Shown here: positions 47,596 to 57,046 of the stretch, in pieces
How positions within the stretch are numbered: position 1 is the stretch's first letter
Layout: every line of letters starts with the position of its first letter
NCBI RefSeq assembly: GCF_900162815.1
Contig: NZ_FUGD01000065.1
Span: 22,575 to 86,574 of the forward strand
From: Psychrobacter pasteurii
GTDB taxonomy: Bacteria > Pseudomonadota > Gammaproteobacteria > Pseudomonadales > Moraxellaceae
Length of the DNA: 64,000 nt
Direction: 5' to 3'
Translations under genes and position numbers: made by a program
Notes under the pieces: generated by a model
Told to the model about the DNA's origin: nothing
Database searches by the model: none
What the model saw: only the letters and a program-made list of their open reading frames with translations

Positions 47596-48043
47596 CTAGG
47601 CTACACTCTTCATTTTTATGGTTATCGTTCTTCTATATATAGTTGTGAGATATCAGAACACTTTTTTTATAATTAATTTTTTTATAGTTAGCTTCTACTA
47701 TTGACTATTATTATTAGTAATTTTTTAATTAGTAATTATTTTTCTTTTTTGATTTTTTAATTTTGATTTAATACTTATTGTCCTTGTTTATTGGGTTCCC
47801 TTCCTAGGCTCACTATTTAGACTACAAGCTTCTTAGTCACTGTGAAAGATACCTGTTGCAAGTAAATGTGTGGATTTGTGAAGTGTGTAGCTGCTGAGTA
47901 ACTTGAAAACAGAACTTAATTTTTCCATCTATCCTTTATAAATGCATAAAAAACCCATATCATTCAATATGATATGGGCTTTCTAAAAGCTAATTTTACT
48001 GGCAAACAGGCTAATTAGGCAAGCAAGCTAATTAAGGTAACAA
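47596..48043. other. AT-rich intergenic region with truB terminator
   Basis: This 448-base spacer lies between the decayed element and truB. The part from 47640 to 47800 is strongly T-rich low-complexity sequence. At 47948-47983 a CCCATATCAT/ATGATATGGG hairpin with a T-run on the minus strand is a good terminator for truB. No gene is seen. Confidence 0.6.
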
Positions 48044-49084
48044 TTATCTTTGAATCATTTTCTTAGGTTGTAAACGGCCATTAAGCTGTAGCTGACCTAA
48101 CCCTAAAAAAGCGCCTTCAGTATTAAACAACCTAATACCACAGCTTCTTTCAGCTTCTGCTTCTTCACTGTCTAAGCTTTGACCTTTAGCAAGCTTCGTA
48201 GTCAAATACTCTATCAACGCTTCATCAAGCTGCGGTTTAACATTAAGTCGCTGACCCATTAGCAAACGTTCACATTGCTCATTAGTCACTACCAGAGAGC
48301 TTACCCCACTAATACAAGCATCAATGTCTTGTAACTGAGCCATGCGCAGCTCATGTGTTTGCTCTTCAAGTTCATCAAGACCAATGGCATGCTTAATATC
48401 AAAATGACCCACTTGAGTACGGCGCAAAGCCGTAAGATGTCCCACAGTGCCCAAAGCCTGAGCAATGTCTTCTCCCAATACCCGTACGTAAGTGCCTTTA
48501 GAACACGTTACGTTTAATAGTAACTCGTCTTCTGCCTTGCCCTGCTTTAAAGTCAGCTGTTTAATAGTAATGGTACGCGCGTCACGCTCAACCTCGATAC
48601 CTGCACGGGCATACTCATACAGCTTCTTTCCCTCTTTTTTTAGGGCAGAATACATAGGAGGTACTTGGTTAATATCTCCTAAAAACTGATTCGTTACCTG
48701 TGCCAAATCTTCTTCAGAGATTGCGGGAATCTCTTTTTCGGCAATGGTTTGCCCTTCAGCATCACCAGTATCCGTTTGTACCCCTAACTTAATAGTGGCT
48801 TGATAGGCCTTGTCTGCATCAAGCTGATAATGGCTAAACTTAGTTGCTTCACCCAAGCATACGGGCAATAACCCTGTGGCCATAGGATCAAGCGTCCCCG
48901 TATGACCTGCCTTTCTACTGTCATGCACAGGTGATTTAAGCAAATACTTCACCTTAGAGACCACCTGCTGAGAAGTCAATCCCTTGGGCTTATCAATCAA
49001 AATAACGCCTGATACTTTACTCTTCTGGCCTTTATTTGAAGATATAGCTGACTGAGGTGAGTTAGCTGCACTATTTATAGTCAT
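48044..49084 (-). CDS. truB: tRNA pseudouridine-55 synthase
   Basis: This 346-residue enzyme makes the universal pseudouridine 55 in tRNA. The catalytic motif AGHTGTLDPMATGLLPVCLGEATKF carries the essential Asp near residue 67. IDKPKGLTSQQVV near the N-terminus and GTYVRVLGEDIAQALG are also typical. The N-terminal 27 residues are a Ser/Asn-rich extension, and the C-terminal PUA-like part is present. It follows rbfA on the same strand, 72 bases after it. Confidence 0.96.
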   Translation of the reverse strand: MTINSAANSPQSAISSNKGQKSKVSGVILIDKPKGLTSQQVVSKVKYLLKSPVHDSRKAGHTGTLDPMATGLLPVCLGEATKFSHYQLDADKAYQATIKLGVQTDTGDAEGQTIAEKEIPAISEEDLAQVTNQFLGDINQVPPMYSALKKEGKKLYEYARAGIEVERDARTITIKQLTLKQGKAEDELLLNVTCSKGTYVRVLGEDIAQALGTVGHLTALRRTQVGHFDIKHAIGLDELEEQTHELRMAQLQDIDACISGVSSLVVTNEQCERLLMGQRLNVKPQLDEALIEYLTTKLAKGQSLDSEEAEAERSCGIRLFNTEGAFLGLGQLQLNGRLQPKKMIQR

Positions 49085-49156
49085 CGGTATCTACTACTTA
49101 TTTAAATTAAGCCCAAATTATTTAAGCTAAGCTCAAAGTTCAGGATAGGCTAACCA

Positions 49157-49588
49157 TTACAGTGCTGAGTTACTATCGTCTTCGCCATTATCATCGTTAT
49201 CGACATTGGCTTCAGTTTTCTCAGTCTTAGTCACTGCTTTATTGATTAGGTCCATCATGTAGTTACCGCGGGCGGTTACTTCATCGTAATGGAATCTTAA
49301 GCGTGGTGTGGTGCGAGTCTTAAGGCTGTGACTTAATTCAGTGCGTAAAAACCCTGCTGCTTTATTAAGAACTTGCAAGCTGGCTTCGTGACTGTGCTTA
49401 CTCATCGCATCATTTAGCTCTGGCTCCATCACGGTCACATAGATATCAGCATAGCCCAAATCCGAGCTTACTTTGACACTAGAGATGGTAACAAAACCTG
49501 TTAAACGGGGATCATTGATCTCATCACGAATAAGAACAGCTAGTTCACGCTGAATTTGATCACCCAGGCGTTGTAAACGTTGGTTCAT
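49157..49588 (-). CDS. rbfA: Ribosome-binding factor A
   Basis: This 143-residue factor acts in 30S maturation (16S 5' end). ATG 49588 has AAAGGA at proper distance and gives MNQRLQRLGDQIQRELAVLI, the standard start; the longer frame to 49642 is not supported. The KH-type core includes DPRLTGFVTISSVKVSSDLGYADIYVTV and TPRLRFHYDE. An acidic tail of about 20 residues (NVDNDDNGEDDS) is an extra. Gene order infB-rbfA-truB is the usual one. Confidence 0.96.
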   Translation of the reverse strand: MNQRLQRLGDQIQRELAVLIRDEINDPRLTGFVTISSVKVSSDLGYADIYVTVMEPELNDAMSKHSHEASLQVLNKAAGFLRTELSHSLKTRTTPRLRFHYDEVTARGNYMMDLINKAVTKTEKTEANVDNDDNGEDDSNSAL

Positions 49589-49681
49589 GGTTATTCCTTT
49601 TAATGGTGCTATTAAAGTCAGCCTAACACTCATACTTAGCACTACCTAGGGCAGCTTTGAGTGAGCTTGAGTCATAAAAAA

Positions 49682-49717
49682 CAAAAAAAGACCTAACAGG
49701 ATGACCTGATAGGTCTT
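49682..49717 (-). terminator. Terminator or attenuator after infB
   Basis: The minus strand reads AAAGACCTATCAGG, loop, CCTGTTAGGTCTTT followed by more T. It lies 20 bases past the infB stop and before rbfA, so rbfA-truB may be partly uncoupled from infB. Confidence 0.88.
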
Positions 49718-49736
49718 TGATAACTACTTTTAATAA

Positions 49737-52454
49737 TTAGATAGTACGCTGAATCTCTTGGATTTCAAAGACTTCAATCTTATCGCCCACTTCAACATCA
49801 TAGCCGCGAACCGCAAGACCACACTCCATACCAGAGCGTACTTCGTTCACGTCATCTTTGTAGCGACGTAGCGACTGAAGTTGGCCGGTGAAGACCACTT
49901 TGTCATCACGTAATACGCGGATAGACTTGTTGCGATAGATAGTGCCTTCAACCACCATACAACCGGCAGCTGCACCAAACTTACTAGAACGGAACACGTC
50001 ACGTACTTCAGCAATACCCAAGATTTTCTCGCGATGTTCAGGAGACAACATACCGCTCATGGCTGCCTTAACATCATCGATTAGACCGTAGATTACGCTG
50101 TAGTAACGAATATCGATACCCGCTTCATCTGCTTTACGCTTGGCCGCATTATCAGCACGAACGTTAAAGCCTAGTAATACCGCTTCACTTGACTCAGCTA
50201 AAGTAACATCAGATTCTGCGATTGGACCAACACCTGAGCTAATTACTTTCACTTTCACTTCGTCAGTAGACAGCTCATTTAAAGCAGCCAATAGCGCTTC
50301 TAATGTACCGCGTACGTCTGTCTTCAAGATGATGTTTAAGAAAGACAAGTCGTCTTGACCCATCTGTTCGAACATACTCTCAAGACGCATCTTGTTCTGA
50401 CGCTCAAGTTGTTGCTCACGCTCACGGTTTGCACGGAATTCAGCCACTTCACGGGCTTTTTTCTCATCTGATACGACAAGGAATTCACTACCCGCTGCTG
50501 GTGTATCTGGTAAACCTAAAATCTCTACTGGGATTGAAGGACCGGCAGTTTTAACACGCTTACCAGTCTCATCAGTCATGGCACGTACTTTACCGTAGAA
50601 CTCACCCGCTAATACTAGGTCGCCTTGGTTTAGAGTACCTTTCTTAACTAGAACGCTAGCAACCGCACCACGGCCTTTCTCTAGACGTGATTCAATAACC
50701 ACACCTTGAGCCGCACCTTCAGTTGGTGCTTCAAGCTCCATAAGCTCAGCTTGTAGGTTAACCAGTTCTAATAACTCGTCGATACCTTCGCCAGTCTTAG
50801 CAGAGATTTTCGCCATTGGAACGTCACCGCCCCAAGCTTCAGTTACCACTTCTTTAGTGGTCAACTCGTTTAGAACACGGTCAGGATCAGCTGTGTTCTT
50901 ATCCATCTTGTTGATAGCAACAATGATTGGCGTACCAGAAGCACGAGCGTGGTCGATAGCCTCTTCAGTCTGTGGCATCATGCCATCGTCCGCCGCTACT
51001 ACTAGAATAACGATGTCCGTTGCTTGTGCACCACGTGAACGCATAGCGGTAAACGCTGCGTGACCTGGAGTATCTAAGAAAGTAATTACGCCACGTTCAG
51101 TTTTCACATGATAAGCACCGATATGCTGAGTAATACCACCGGCTTCGCCTGGGGCTACTTTGGTTTCACGGATTTTATCTAGTAAAGAAGTCTTACCATG
51201 GTCAACGTGACCCATAATAGTCACTACTGGTGGACGAGTCTGAATGTTACTGCTGCGCTCTTCTACCGCTTCTTGTAAGTCGTCTTCAACTTTGGTGTCG
51301 CTAACTAGAACTGGGTTATGTCCCATTTCTTCAACGATTAAGCTGGCTGTGGCCTGATCAATAGCTTCATCAGCACCAACAATCTCACCCATTTTCATAA
51401 GTAACTTAGTTACTTCACGGGCTTTAACTGCCATACGCTGAGCCAAATCAGAAACAACGATTTGTTCGCCGATTTCCACATCATGGACAATCTTCTCAAC
51501 CGGCTTCTCAAACTTATGCTGAGAGGCTTGTGAAGATTTTAAGCCATGCTTACGGTTGCGAATTTCACGCTCTTCTTGACCTTTACGGCGACGGCCACGA
51601 GTGGCTGTGCCTGAAGAACCGCGTTTAATTTCGCGACGTTCTTTTTCAAAAGACTCTTCTAGAGCTTCGCCCACTAGACCTTCAGCCAATGGCTCGTCTT
51701 TGCGAACTTCAGCAACAGGCTCTTTATCGCTGTATTTACCAGCCATTTTGCGCATTTGCTCAAGAGTTTTCTTCTGAGCTTCTTCTGCTTGCTTACGGCG
51801 GGTTTCAGCTTCGATTCTGCGTAGACGCTCTTCTTCAGCTTCACGGGCTTCACGCGCTTTGCGTTCTGCTTCTGTTTCAACTTTTGGCTTAGTAGCGGCC
51901 ACTTTTTTCTTAGGCGCTTCTTTCGCTGCAGCGGCAGCTTTACTGCCTTTTTTCACTACAACAGTAGAAACTTCATCTTTTTTGTCATCAGATGAGCTAC
52001 CGCCACCTAAGTTAGCACGCATTGCGGCTAGTGTGGCTGCTTGACGCTCTTCTGCTTCTTTTTTCGCCTGTTCGCGTTTTTTGGCTTCTTCTTCAGCGCG
52101 TTGCTTCGCTTCTAAAGCTGCTTTTTCACGAGCAGCAATTTCTTCAGCCAATTTGTTTGGATCAGGCTTTTCAAATACTTTTTTCTTACGAACTTCAACA
52201 TTAACGCTTTTTGACTTGCCCGAAGAGCCAGTCACGCGAGCGGTACTAGTCGTTTTAGATTTTAGGCTAATACGACGCTTTTCTTTTTGTCCGTGTGATT
52301 GCTTCAGGAAAGCTACTAGCTGTTCTTGCTCAAGCTCGGTGACCAGGTCATCCTCGCCACGAGCAGGCAGCCCAGCGTCAGTCAGTTGCTTCTGTACTTC
52401 ACTGACTGATTTGCTTACCATGTCTGCTAATTCTTTGACGGTCTTATCTGCCAT
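49737..52454 (-). CDS. infB: Translation initiation factor IF-2
   Basis: This 905-residue GTPase delivers initiator tRNA to the 30S subunit. An IF2 N-terminal module ([19 protein letters not shown]) is followed by a long charged Lys/Glu/Ala linker (about 80-300) and a second IF2_N module ([17 protein letters not shown]). The G domain has [12 protein letters not shown] (about 413-424), DTPGHAAF and NKMD. The C-terminal fMet-tRNA-binding domains are complete ([13 protein letters not shown]). It lies 17 bases after nusA, clearly one operon. Confidence 0.98.
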   Translation of the reverse strand: MADKTVKELADMVSKSVSEVQKQLTDAGLPARGEDDLVTELEQEQLVAFLKQSHGQKEKRRISLKSKTTSTARVTGSSGKSKSVNVEVRKKKVFEKPDPNKLAEEIAAREKAALEAKQRAEEEAKKREQAKKEAEERQAATLAAMRANLGGGSSSDDKKDEVSTVVVKKGSKAAAAAKEAPKKKVAATKPKVETEAERKAREAREAEEERLRRIEAETRRKQAEEAQKKTLEQMRKMAGKYSDKEPVAEVRKDEPLAEGLVGEALEESFEKERREIKRGSSGTATRGRRRKGQEEREIRNRKHGLKSSQASQHKFEKPVEKIVHDVEIGEQIVVSDLAQRMAVKAREVTKLLMKMGEIVGADEAIDQATASLIVEEMGHNPVLVSDTKVEDDLQEAVEERSSNIQTRPPVVTIMGHVDHGKTSLLDKIRETKVAPGEAGGITQHIGAYHVKTERGVITFLDTPGHAAFTAMRSRGAQATDIVILVVAADDGMMPQTEEAIDHARASGTPIIVAINKMDKNTADPDRVLNELTTKEVVTEAWGGDVPMAKISAKTGEGIDELLELVNLQAELMELEAPTEGAAQGVVIESRLEKGRGAVASVLVKKGTLNQGDLVLAGEFYGKVRAMTDETGKRVKTAGPSIPVEILGLPDTPAAGSEFLVVSDEKKAREVAEFRANREREQQLERQNKMRLESMFEQMGQDDLSFLNIILKTDVRGTLEALLAALNELSTDEVKVKVISSGVGPIAESDVTLAESSEAVLLGFNVRADNAAKRKADEAGIDIRYYSVIYGLIDDVKAAMSGMLSPEHREKILGIAEVRDVFRSSKFGAAAGCMVVEGTIYRNKSIRVLRDDKVVFTGQLQSLRRYKDDVNEVRSGMECGLAVRGYDVEVGDKIEVFEIQEIQRTI

Positions 52455-52471
52455 TTATAGTCACCTATTTA

Positions 52472-53959
52472 TTATTCTTCATTAAACCAAGATTCACGTG
52501 CCTTCATGATTAGTTCACCGGCAGTTTTATCATCAAGACCTTCAATGTCTTCAAGATCAAATACTGCTTGTTCTGCTAAATCATCTAACGTGATGATGTC
52601 ACGTTGAGCCAGCTTATACGCCCAGTCGGTCGTCATGCCGTCCATTGTGAGCAACTCTTTGCTTGGCTCTTTCATATTTTGCTGTTTAACCAGTTCATCA
52701 GCAATGACTACTTCTTTTGCACGCTCTTGAATCATTTCAATCGCGTCGTCGTCAAGACCTTCGATGTCATAGAAAGTCTCAGCAGGCACATAAGCCACTT
52801 CTTCAATACTGGTAAAGCCCACATCTACTAACGCTTGAGCTAAGTCTTCATCTACTTCTAGACGATTATAGAACAGCTCAAGATAAGCTTTTGTTTCATT
52901 CTGTTGACGCTCTAGGTACTCTTCCTCAAGCATCATATTTAATTTGTAACCGGTCAACTCTGAAGCCAAACGTACGTTTTGACCTTGGGCGCCGATAGCG
53001 CGAGCCAACTGATCGTTGGCAGTAAAGATGATGTCGGCAGTCTTTGCGTCTTCATCTAGAATAATACTGTTAACATCGGCAGGCTCTAAAGCACTGATAA
53101 TATACTGTGCAGGATCATCAGACCATACGATAACATCAATACGCTCACCATCTAGCTCAGACTGTACAGCTTGGATACGTGTACCACGCATACCAATACA
53201 GGCACCAACAGGATCGATGCGATGATCATTGGTCTTAACTGATATTTTAGCACGAACACCAGGCTGACGGGCCACATCACGAATTTCGATGATTTGTTCG
53301 TTAATCTCAGGAACTTCTTTATTCATCAGCGCCACTAGCATGTCTGGGCTAGTACGTGATAATAACAATTGAGCACCGCGGTTATCGCGATTCACATGGT
53401 ATAGGATAGCATTAATACGAGACTTAACGCGTAATTGTTCACGAGGTAACATTTGATCGCGAGATAAATACCCTTCGGCATTGTCCCCTAGATCAATAAT
53501 GTAGCCATCACGAGTTTGCTTTTTCACTTCGCCATACATCATCTCGCCAATTCTAGGCTCGAAGGCATCCGCAGTTAAAGCACGCTCAGCTTCACGAATC
53601 TTTTGGATGATAACTTGCTTAGCTTGAGTGGCGGCAATACGACCAAACTCGATAGATTCGATTTGCTCTTCTTTAATGTCACCGATAGACCATTCATTTT
53701 CATCAAGGTCACTGATGGCTAACTGACAAGCAGGCATCTCGTGGTCTTCATCAGCCACGACGGTCCAATAGCGATACGTATCATAGTCACCGGTTTCACG
53801 GTCAATTTCAACACGTACAGCCACTTCAGGTTGTTCGGTATAGACTCTTTTTTTAGTAGAAACTACCAAAGCCTCTTCGATTGCTTCGAAGATATCTTCT
53901 GGATTTAGGCCTTTCTCGTTACTGACGGTTTCTACTACCGTTAAAATTTCTCGACTCAT
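52472..53959 (-). CDS. nusA: Transcription termination/antitermination protein NusA
   Basis: This 495-residue RNA-polymerase-binding factor starts MSREILTVVETVSNEKGL. The N-terminal polymerase domain is followed by S1 (GEMMYGEVKKQTRDGYIIDLGDNAEGYL) and two KH domains (DPVGACIGMRGTRIQAVQSEL; AIGAQGQNVRLASELTGYKL). C-terminal acidic repeats of the gamma-proteobacterial form close it, with HhH-like VGFTSIEEVAYVP and DIEGLDDKTAGELI. Length equals E. coli NusA (495). It is separated from rimP by 232 bases. Confidence 0.98.
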   Translation of the reverse strand: MSREILTVVETVSNEKGLNPEDIFEAIEEALVVSTKKRVYTEQPEVAVRVEIDRETGDYDTYRYWTVVADEDHEMPACQLAISDLDENEWSIGDIKEEQIESIEFGRIAATQAKQVIIQKIREAERALTADAFEPRIGEMMYGEVKKQTRDGYIIDLGDNAEGYLSRDQMLPREQLRVKSRINAILYHVNRDNRGAQLLLSRTSPDMLVALMNKEVPEINEQIIEIRDVARQPGVRAKISVKTNDHRIDPVGACIGMRGTRIQAVQSELDGERIDVIVWSDDPAQYIISALEPADVNSIILDEDAKTADIIFTANDQLARAIGAQGQNVRLASELTGYKLNMMLEEEYLERQQNETKAYLELFYNRLEVDEDLAQALVDVGFTSIEEVAYVPAETFYDIEGLDDDAIEMIQERAKEVVIADELVKQQNMKEPSKELLTMDGMTTDWAYKLAQRDIITLDDLAEQAVFDLEDIEGLDDKTAGELIMKARESWFNEE

Positions 53960-54191
53960 TACACACCTATCCTCGCCTACTTATCATTTAAAGTAGCAAA
54001 AAATTATTAAATTTATTTTTTTATCTTAGGCCTAAAAGCTGTGATGTTTAAGTTCATTCAAAACGCTGCTTACTATTATCTATTATCCAAACCTAAATTA
54101 ATATATAAGGCTGGTTAACAGCTAACAGTAATTGACCGGATCAAATCAAGTTAAATAAATAGTAAGCTTTAGATCAACTTATATGCCAAGA

Positions 54192-54692
54192 TTACAAATC
54201 TTGATAGATTAAATTTGCTTTATCAATGTTATCAAGGGCAATATCGAACTGCTCGCCTTCGGGTGTGACTACAGATAATTGTTTATCGCCTAATTGTTCA
54301 AGCTTACCCGTCACTTTACGACGTTTTGAGCTTCCCACGCCAACCGCTTGAATCAAACGCAAATTAAGGGTTTGACCCAAATAGTCCGACATCTGCTCAG
54401 GGGCAAAGAAAGGTCTATCAAGACCTGGAGAGGAAACTTCAAGGACATATTCGCCTGCAATAGGATCATGCACTTCAAGCACACCACTAACTTGGTGAGT
54501 TACCGCTGCACAGTCTTCAATAGTGACCTGCTTATCGGCTGCTTTATCTTCTGGCAAGGATTCAATATATATGCGTAATAGTGAACGCCCACCTTGCGGT
54601 AAGAATTCCACACCCCATAGCGCTACATCACAAGCAGCAACAGCTGGAGCAATAATGTCGGTTAACTGAGTGACTTTATTAGATAACTTCAT
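54192..54692 (-). CDS. rimP: Ribosome maturation factor RimP
   Basis: This 166-residue factor acts in late 30S assembly. Typical motifs are ALWGVEFLPQGGRSLLRIYIE, TIEDCAAVTHQVSGVLEVHDPI and YVLEVSSPGLDRPF. The gene lies just after the initiator tRNA and before nusA-infB, the conserved order. The start ATG 54692 lies about 84 bases past a terminator-like hairpin that follows the tRNA. Confidence 0.96.
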   Translation of the reverse strand: MKLSNKVTQLTDIIAPAVAACDVALWGVEFLPQGGRSLLRIYIESLPEDKAADKQVTIEDCAAVTHQVSGVLEVHDPIAGEYVLEVSSPGLDRPFFAPEQMSDYLGQTLNLRLIQAVGVGSSKRRKVTGKLEQLGDKQLSVVTPEGEQFDIALDNIDKANLIYQDL

Positions 54693-54775
54693 GACTTGTT
54701 TTTTAGTCCATAAATAGAAGTATCTATTATAAATGCATATTATGACTATTAGGCAATATTAAAAATAACAGATAC

Positions 54776-54804
54776 AAAAAAACCCACAAACAAAATGGTG
54801 GGTT
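54776..54804 (-). terminator. Terminator between tRNA-fMet and rimP
   Basis: The minus strand reads AACCCAC, a 10-base loop, GTGGGTT and then T. It lies about 30 bases past the CCA end of the tRNA. A similar arrangement follows metY in E. coli, where readthrough feeds the nusA operon. Confidence 0.8.
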
Positions 54805-54832
54805 AAATAAAAAGTAAGATTGAAATAAAAAA

Positions 54833-54909
<77 letters not shown>

Positions 54910-55121
54910 TCAATCTAGGCTGACTATTATATGTAAAGTTAAAAGAGTTGTCAAGCATTAAAACAATTTAAATTTAAATACTTAGTATCACTCTATAAAT
55001 CACTAAACTTATAGTCTTACCTTTACTACTTTGTCCCTTGGCTGGCCAATAGCGGCTGCCCTAGTGCCAAATGAAGTGACCATGATATAGATAACTTATA
55101 GCATAGTCAATAACATTGTAT

Positions 55122-55206
55122 TGGTGCGATTGGAGGGACTTGAACCCTCACAGCTTGCGCCACCACCCCCTCAAGATGGCGTGTCTACCAATTCCACCAC
55201 AATCGC
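55122..55206 (-). tRNA. leuU: tRNA-Leu (GAG anticodon)
   Basis: This is an 85-base class II tRNA with encoded CCA. The anticodon loop TTGAGGG lies on the stem CCATC/GGTGG and gives GAG. A long variable arm follows. The D-arm GTGGTGGAATTGGTAGACACGC is typical of leucine tRNAs. It lies after secG, the same position as leuU in E. coli. Confidence 0.96.
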
Positions 55207-55460
55207 GTTTTCTAATTTGTCATACACTTCAGGGCTAATTAGCTTACTAGGGATAATCCTAGTGTTAATCTAACCCTTATTGAGGATAAAAGGAGATTAA
55301 CTGAATTGAACGCCTTGAAGGATTAATAATTATTCTAAATTAGGTCGCACATTCTACTCGTCTTTAACTTAGGGTGCAACCCATTTCAAAAGTAGCAACC
55401 ACAGTATCATTAATAGATTATCCTTAATAAATAAGGAACTTCTAAATACTAAGGCTAGCT

Positions 55461-55778
55461 TTACTCTGCTGGTTCAGGTGCTGGCTGTGAATTGGTCACC
55501 GGAACTTGTGAAACGGCAGGCACATCTAGCTGATACTGACCTTCCGCTTGCTTACGCGCATGAACCGCAAGCGTTAAACTGGTGCTAAAGAAGATAACGG
55601 CCAATACCGCAGTCGCACGGGTTAAAAAGTTAGCACTACCTGCAGCGCCAAAAACCGTACCTGACGCGCCTGCCCCAAAAGAAGCACCCGCATCAGCCCC
55701 TTTACCGTGTTGAATTAAAATCAACCCAATCATGGCAATAGCAACAATAATATGAATGGCTAGAATAATGTTAAACAT
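55461..55778 (-). CDS. secG: Protein translocase subunit SecG
   Basis: This 105-residue inner-membrane component of SecYEG has two membrane helices (about 3-22 and 50-72). Between them is the conserved GLILIQHGKGADAGASFGAGASGTVFGAAGSANFLTR stretch, here given only by its key parts: Q-H-G-K-G-A-D and S-G-T-V-F-G. A short Pro/Ala/Glu tail follows. It sits between tpiA and tRNA-Leu, the usual place. Confidence 0.96.
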   Translation of the reverse strand: MFNIILAIHIIVAIAMIGLILIQHGKGADAGASFGAGASGTVFGAAGSANFLTRATAVLAVIFFSTSLTLAVHARKQAEGQYQLDVPAVSQVPVTNSQPAPEPAE

Positions 55779-55924
55779 GCTTTGCCTTACTTAATCTTAA
55801 GAGTTAAAAGACGAGAAAATTTCTATAGGATTGTAATTATAACAACCAGCTTTACTAACTAAAACTGGTATACAGAGTCGCTACTAATCCACAGCGTAAT
55901 TTATTTAGAAAATTATTTATAAAG

Positions 55925-56722
55925 TTATTTAGAAAATGCTTTAGCAATGTCAAGGAAGCTGTCTGCTTTTAAAGCAGCACCACCAACCAACACCCCATTA
56001 ATCTGTTCTGAGGCTGCAAAGTCTTGAGCATTTTCAGGCTTAACACTTCCGCCATACAGCACAGGGGTCTTTGCCAAGGTGGCGTCAAAAGACTGTAGAC
56101 GCTCACGAATAAACTTGTGAACCTCTGTTACTTCCTCAACACTTGGCACTTTACCGGTACCAATGGCCCAAACTGGCTCATACGCAATAATCAATTTATT
56201 GGCAATATAATCGGCATCAGCAGCCTCTGACTGTTTTAAGAAGTCAGCGATCACGGTCAGTTGGTCTGCCAATACTTGAGTCGTGTTGCCTGCCTCGAAG
56301 TCTGCTTCTGACTCACCAATACATAGGATAACGCCTAGGCCTTGAGCGGCTGAGTGACTCATCTTCTTTAATAAGGTGTCATTGTCTTCATTATAGTACT
56401 GACGACGCTCAGAGTGACCAATAATGGCCCACTGTACGCCTAAGTCTTGTAGCTGCTCTGCAGACACATCGCCTGTATAGGCCCCAGATTGTGCTGATAA
56501 AGCTGATACATCTTGACAGGCCAAGTCGATAGCTGCAGATTTTGTACGCAGCGTATTTTCAACTTGAGACAAATGCAATAAGCTTGGCGCCACCATGATG
56601 TGGCAGCTTTGTAGGGCATTACTTTGAGCGTCTACACCATCTACTAAATCATCTACTAAGGCTTGCACTGCACTAGCTGAGGCAGGATTTAGCTTCCAAT
56701 TACCGACAACCCAAGACTTCAT
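55925..56722 (-). CDS. tpiA: Triosephosphate isomerase
   Basis: This 265-residue glycolytic enzyme interconverts dihydroxyacetone phosphate and glyceraldehyde 3-phosphate. The active-site residues are visible: Lys in VGNWKLNPAS, His in AIIGHSERRQYY, Glu in IIAYEPVWAIGTGK, and the phosphate loop VLYGGSVKPENA. Length is normal (about 250-265). It is the first gene of the tpiA-secG-tRNA unit, divergent from pilB. Confidence 0.98.
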   Translation of the reverse strand: MKSWVVGNWKLNPASASAVQALVDDLVDGVDAQSNALQSCHIMVAPSLLHLSQVENTLRTKSAAIDLACQDVSALSAQSGAYTGDVSAEQLQDLGVQWAIIGHSERRQYYNEDNDTLLKKMSHSAAQGLGVILCIGESEADFEAGNTTQVLADQLTVIADFLKQSEAADADYIANKLIIAYEPVWAIGTGKVPSVEEVTEVHKFIRERLQSFDATLAKTPVLYGGSVKPENAQDFAASEQINGVLVGGAALKADSFLDIAKAFSK

Positions 56723-57046
56723 AAAACACTCTCAATAAAAGAAATTCAACTTATTAACCAACGACTCACGTAATAAGCGCTTAATAACATACCGCTTACT
56801 AGCAAACAGACATTGGCCAGCGTAAAAATATGATAGCCCTATATTATATCATAGTCTCATACAACTGATTTAGCCATTATTGTTTTAGAGCTACAATTTG
56901 TAAAATTTCACACACAATTAAGCCAGGCTAATCCCATTTAATCCTTGTGAATGCGTTAAAAATAAGGTTTACTAAAAAACCGCTTTTTTGTCTGAAACTC
57001 CATCGCACTTATTGTCAGGCAGGCACCCCACCCACAAGGATGCTCC
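56723..57046. other. Divergent intergenic region between tpiA and pilB
   Basis: This 324-base AT-rich spacer holds the promoters of both genes. No reading frame here encodes the N-terminal domain missing from the pilB product. Nothing else is recognised. Confidence 0.5.

Noticed and set aside
52081..52485. 134-codon plus-strand frame opposite infB
   Set aside because: It is the shadow of the Lys/Glu/Ala-rich IF-2 linker; composition (Ser/Cys/Phe-rich) follows from the antisense of that region.
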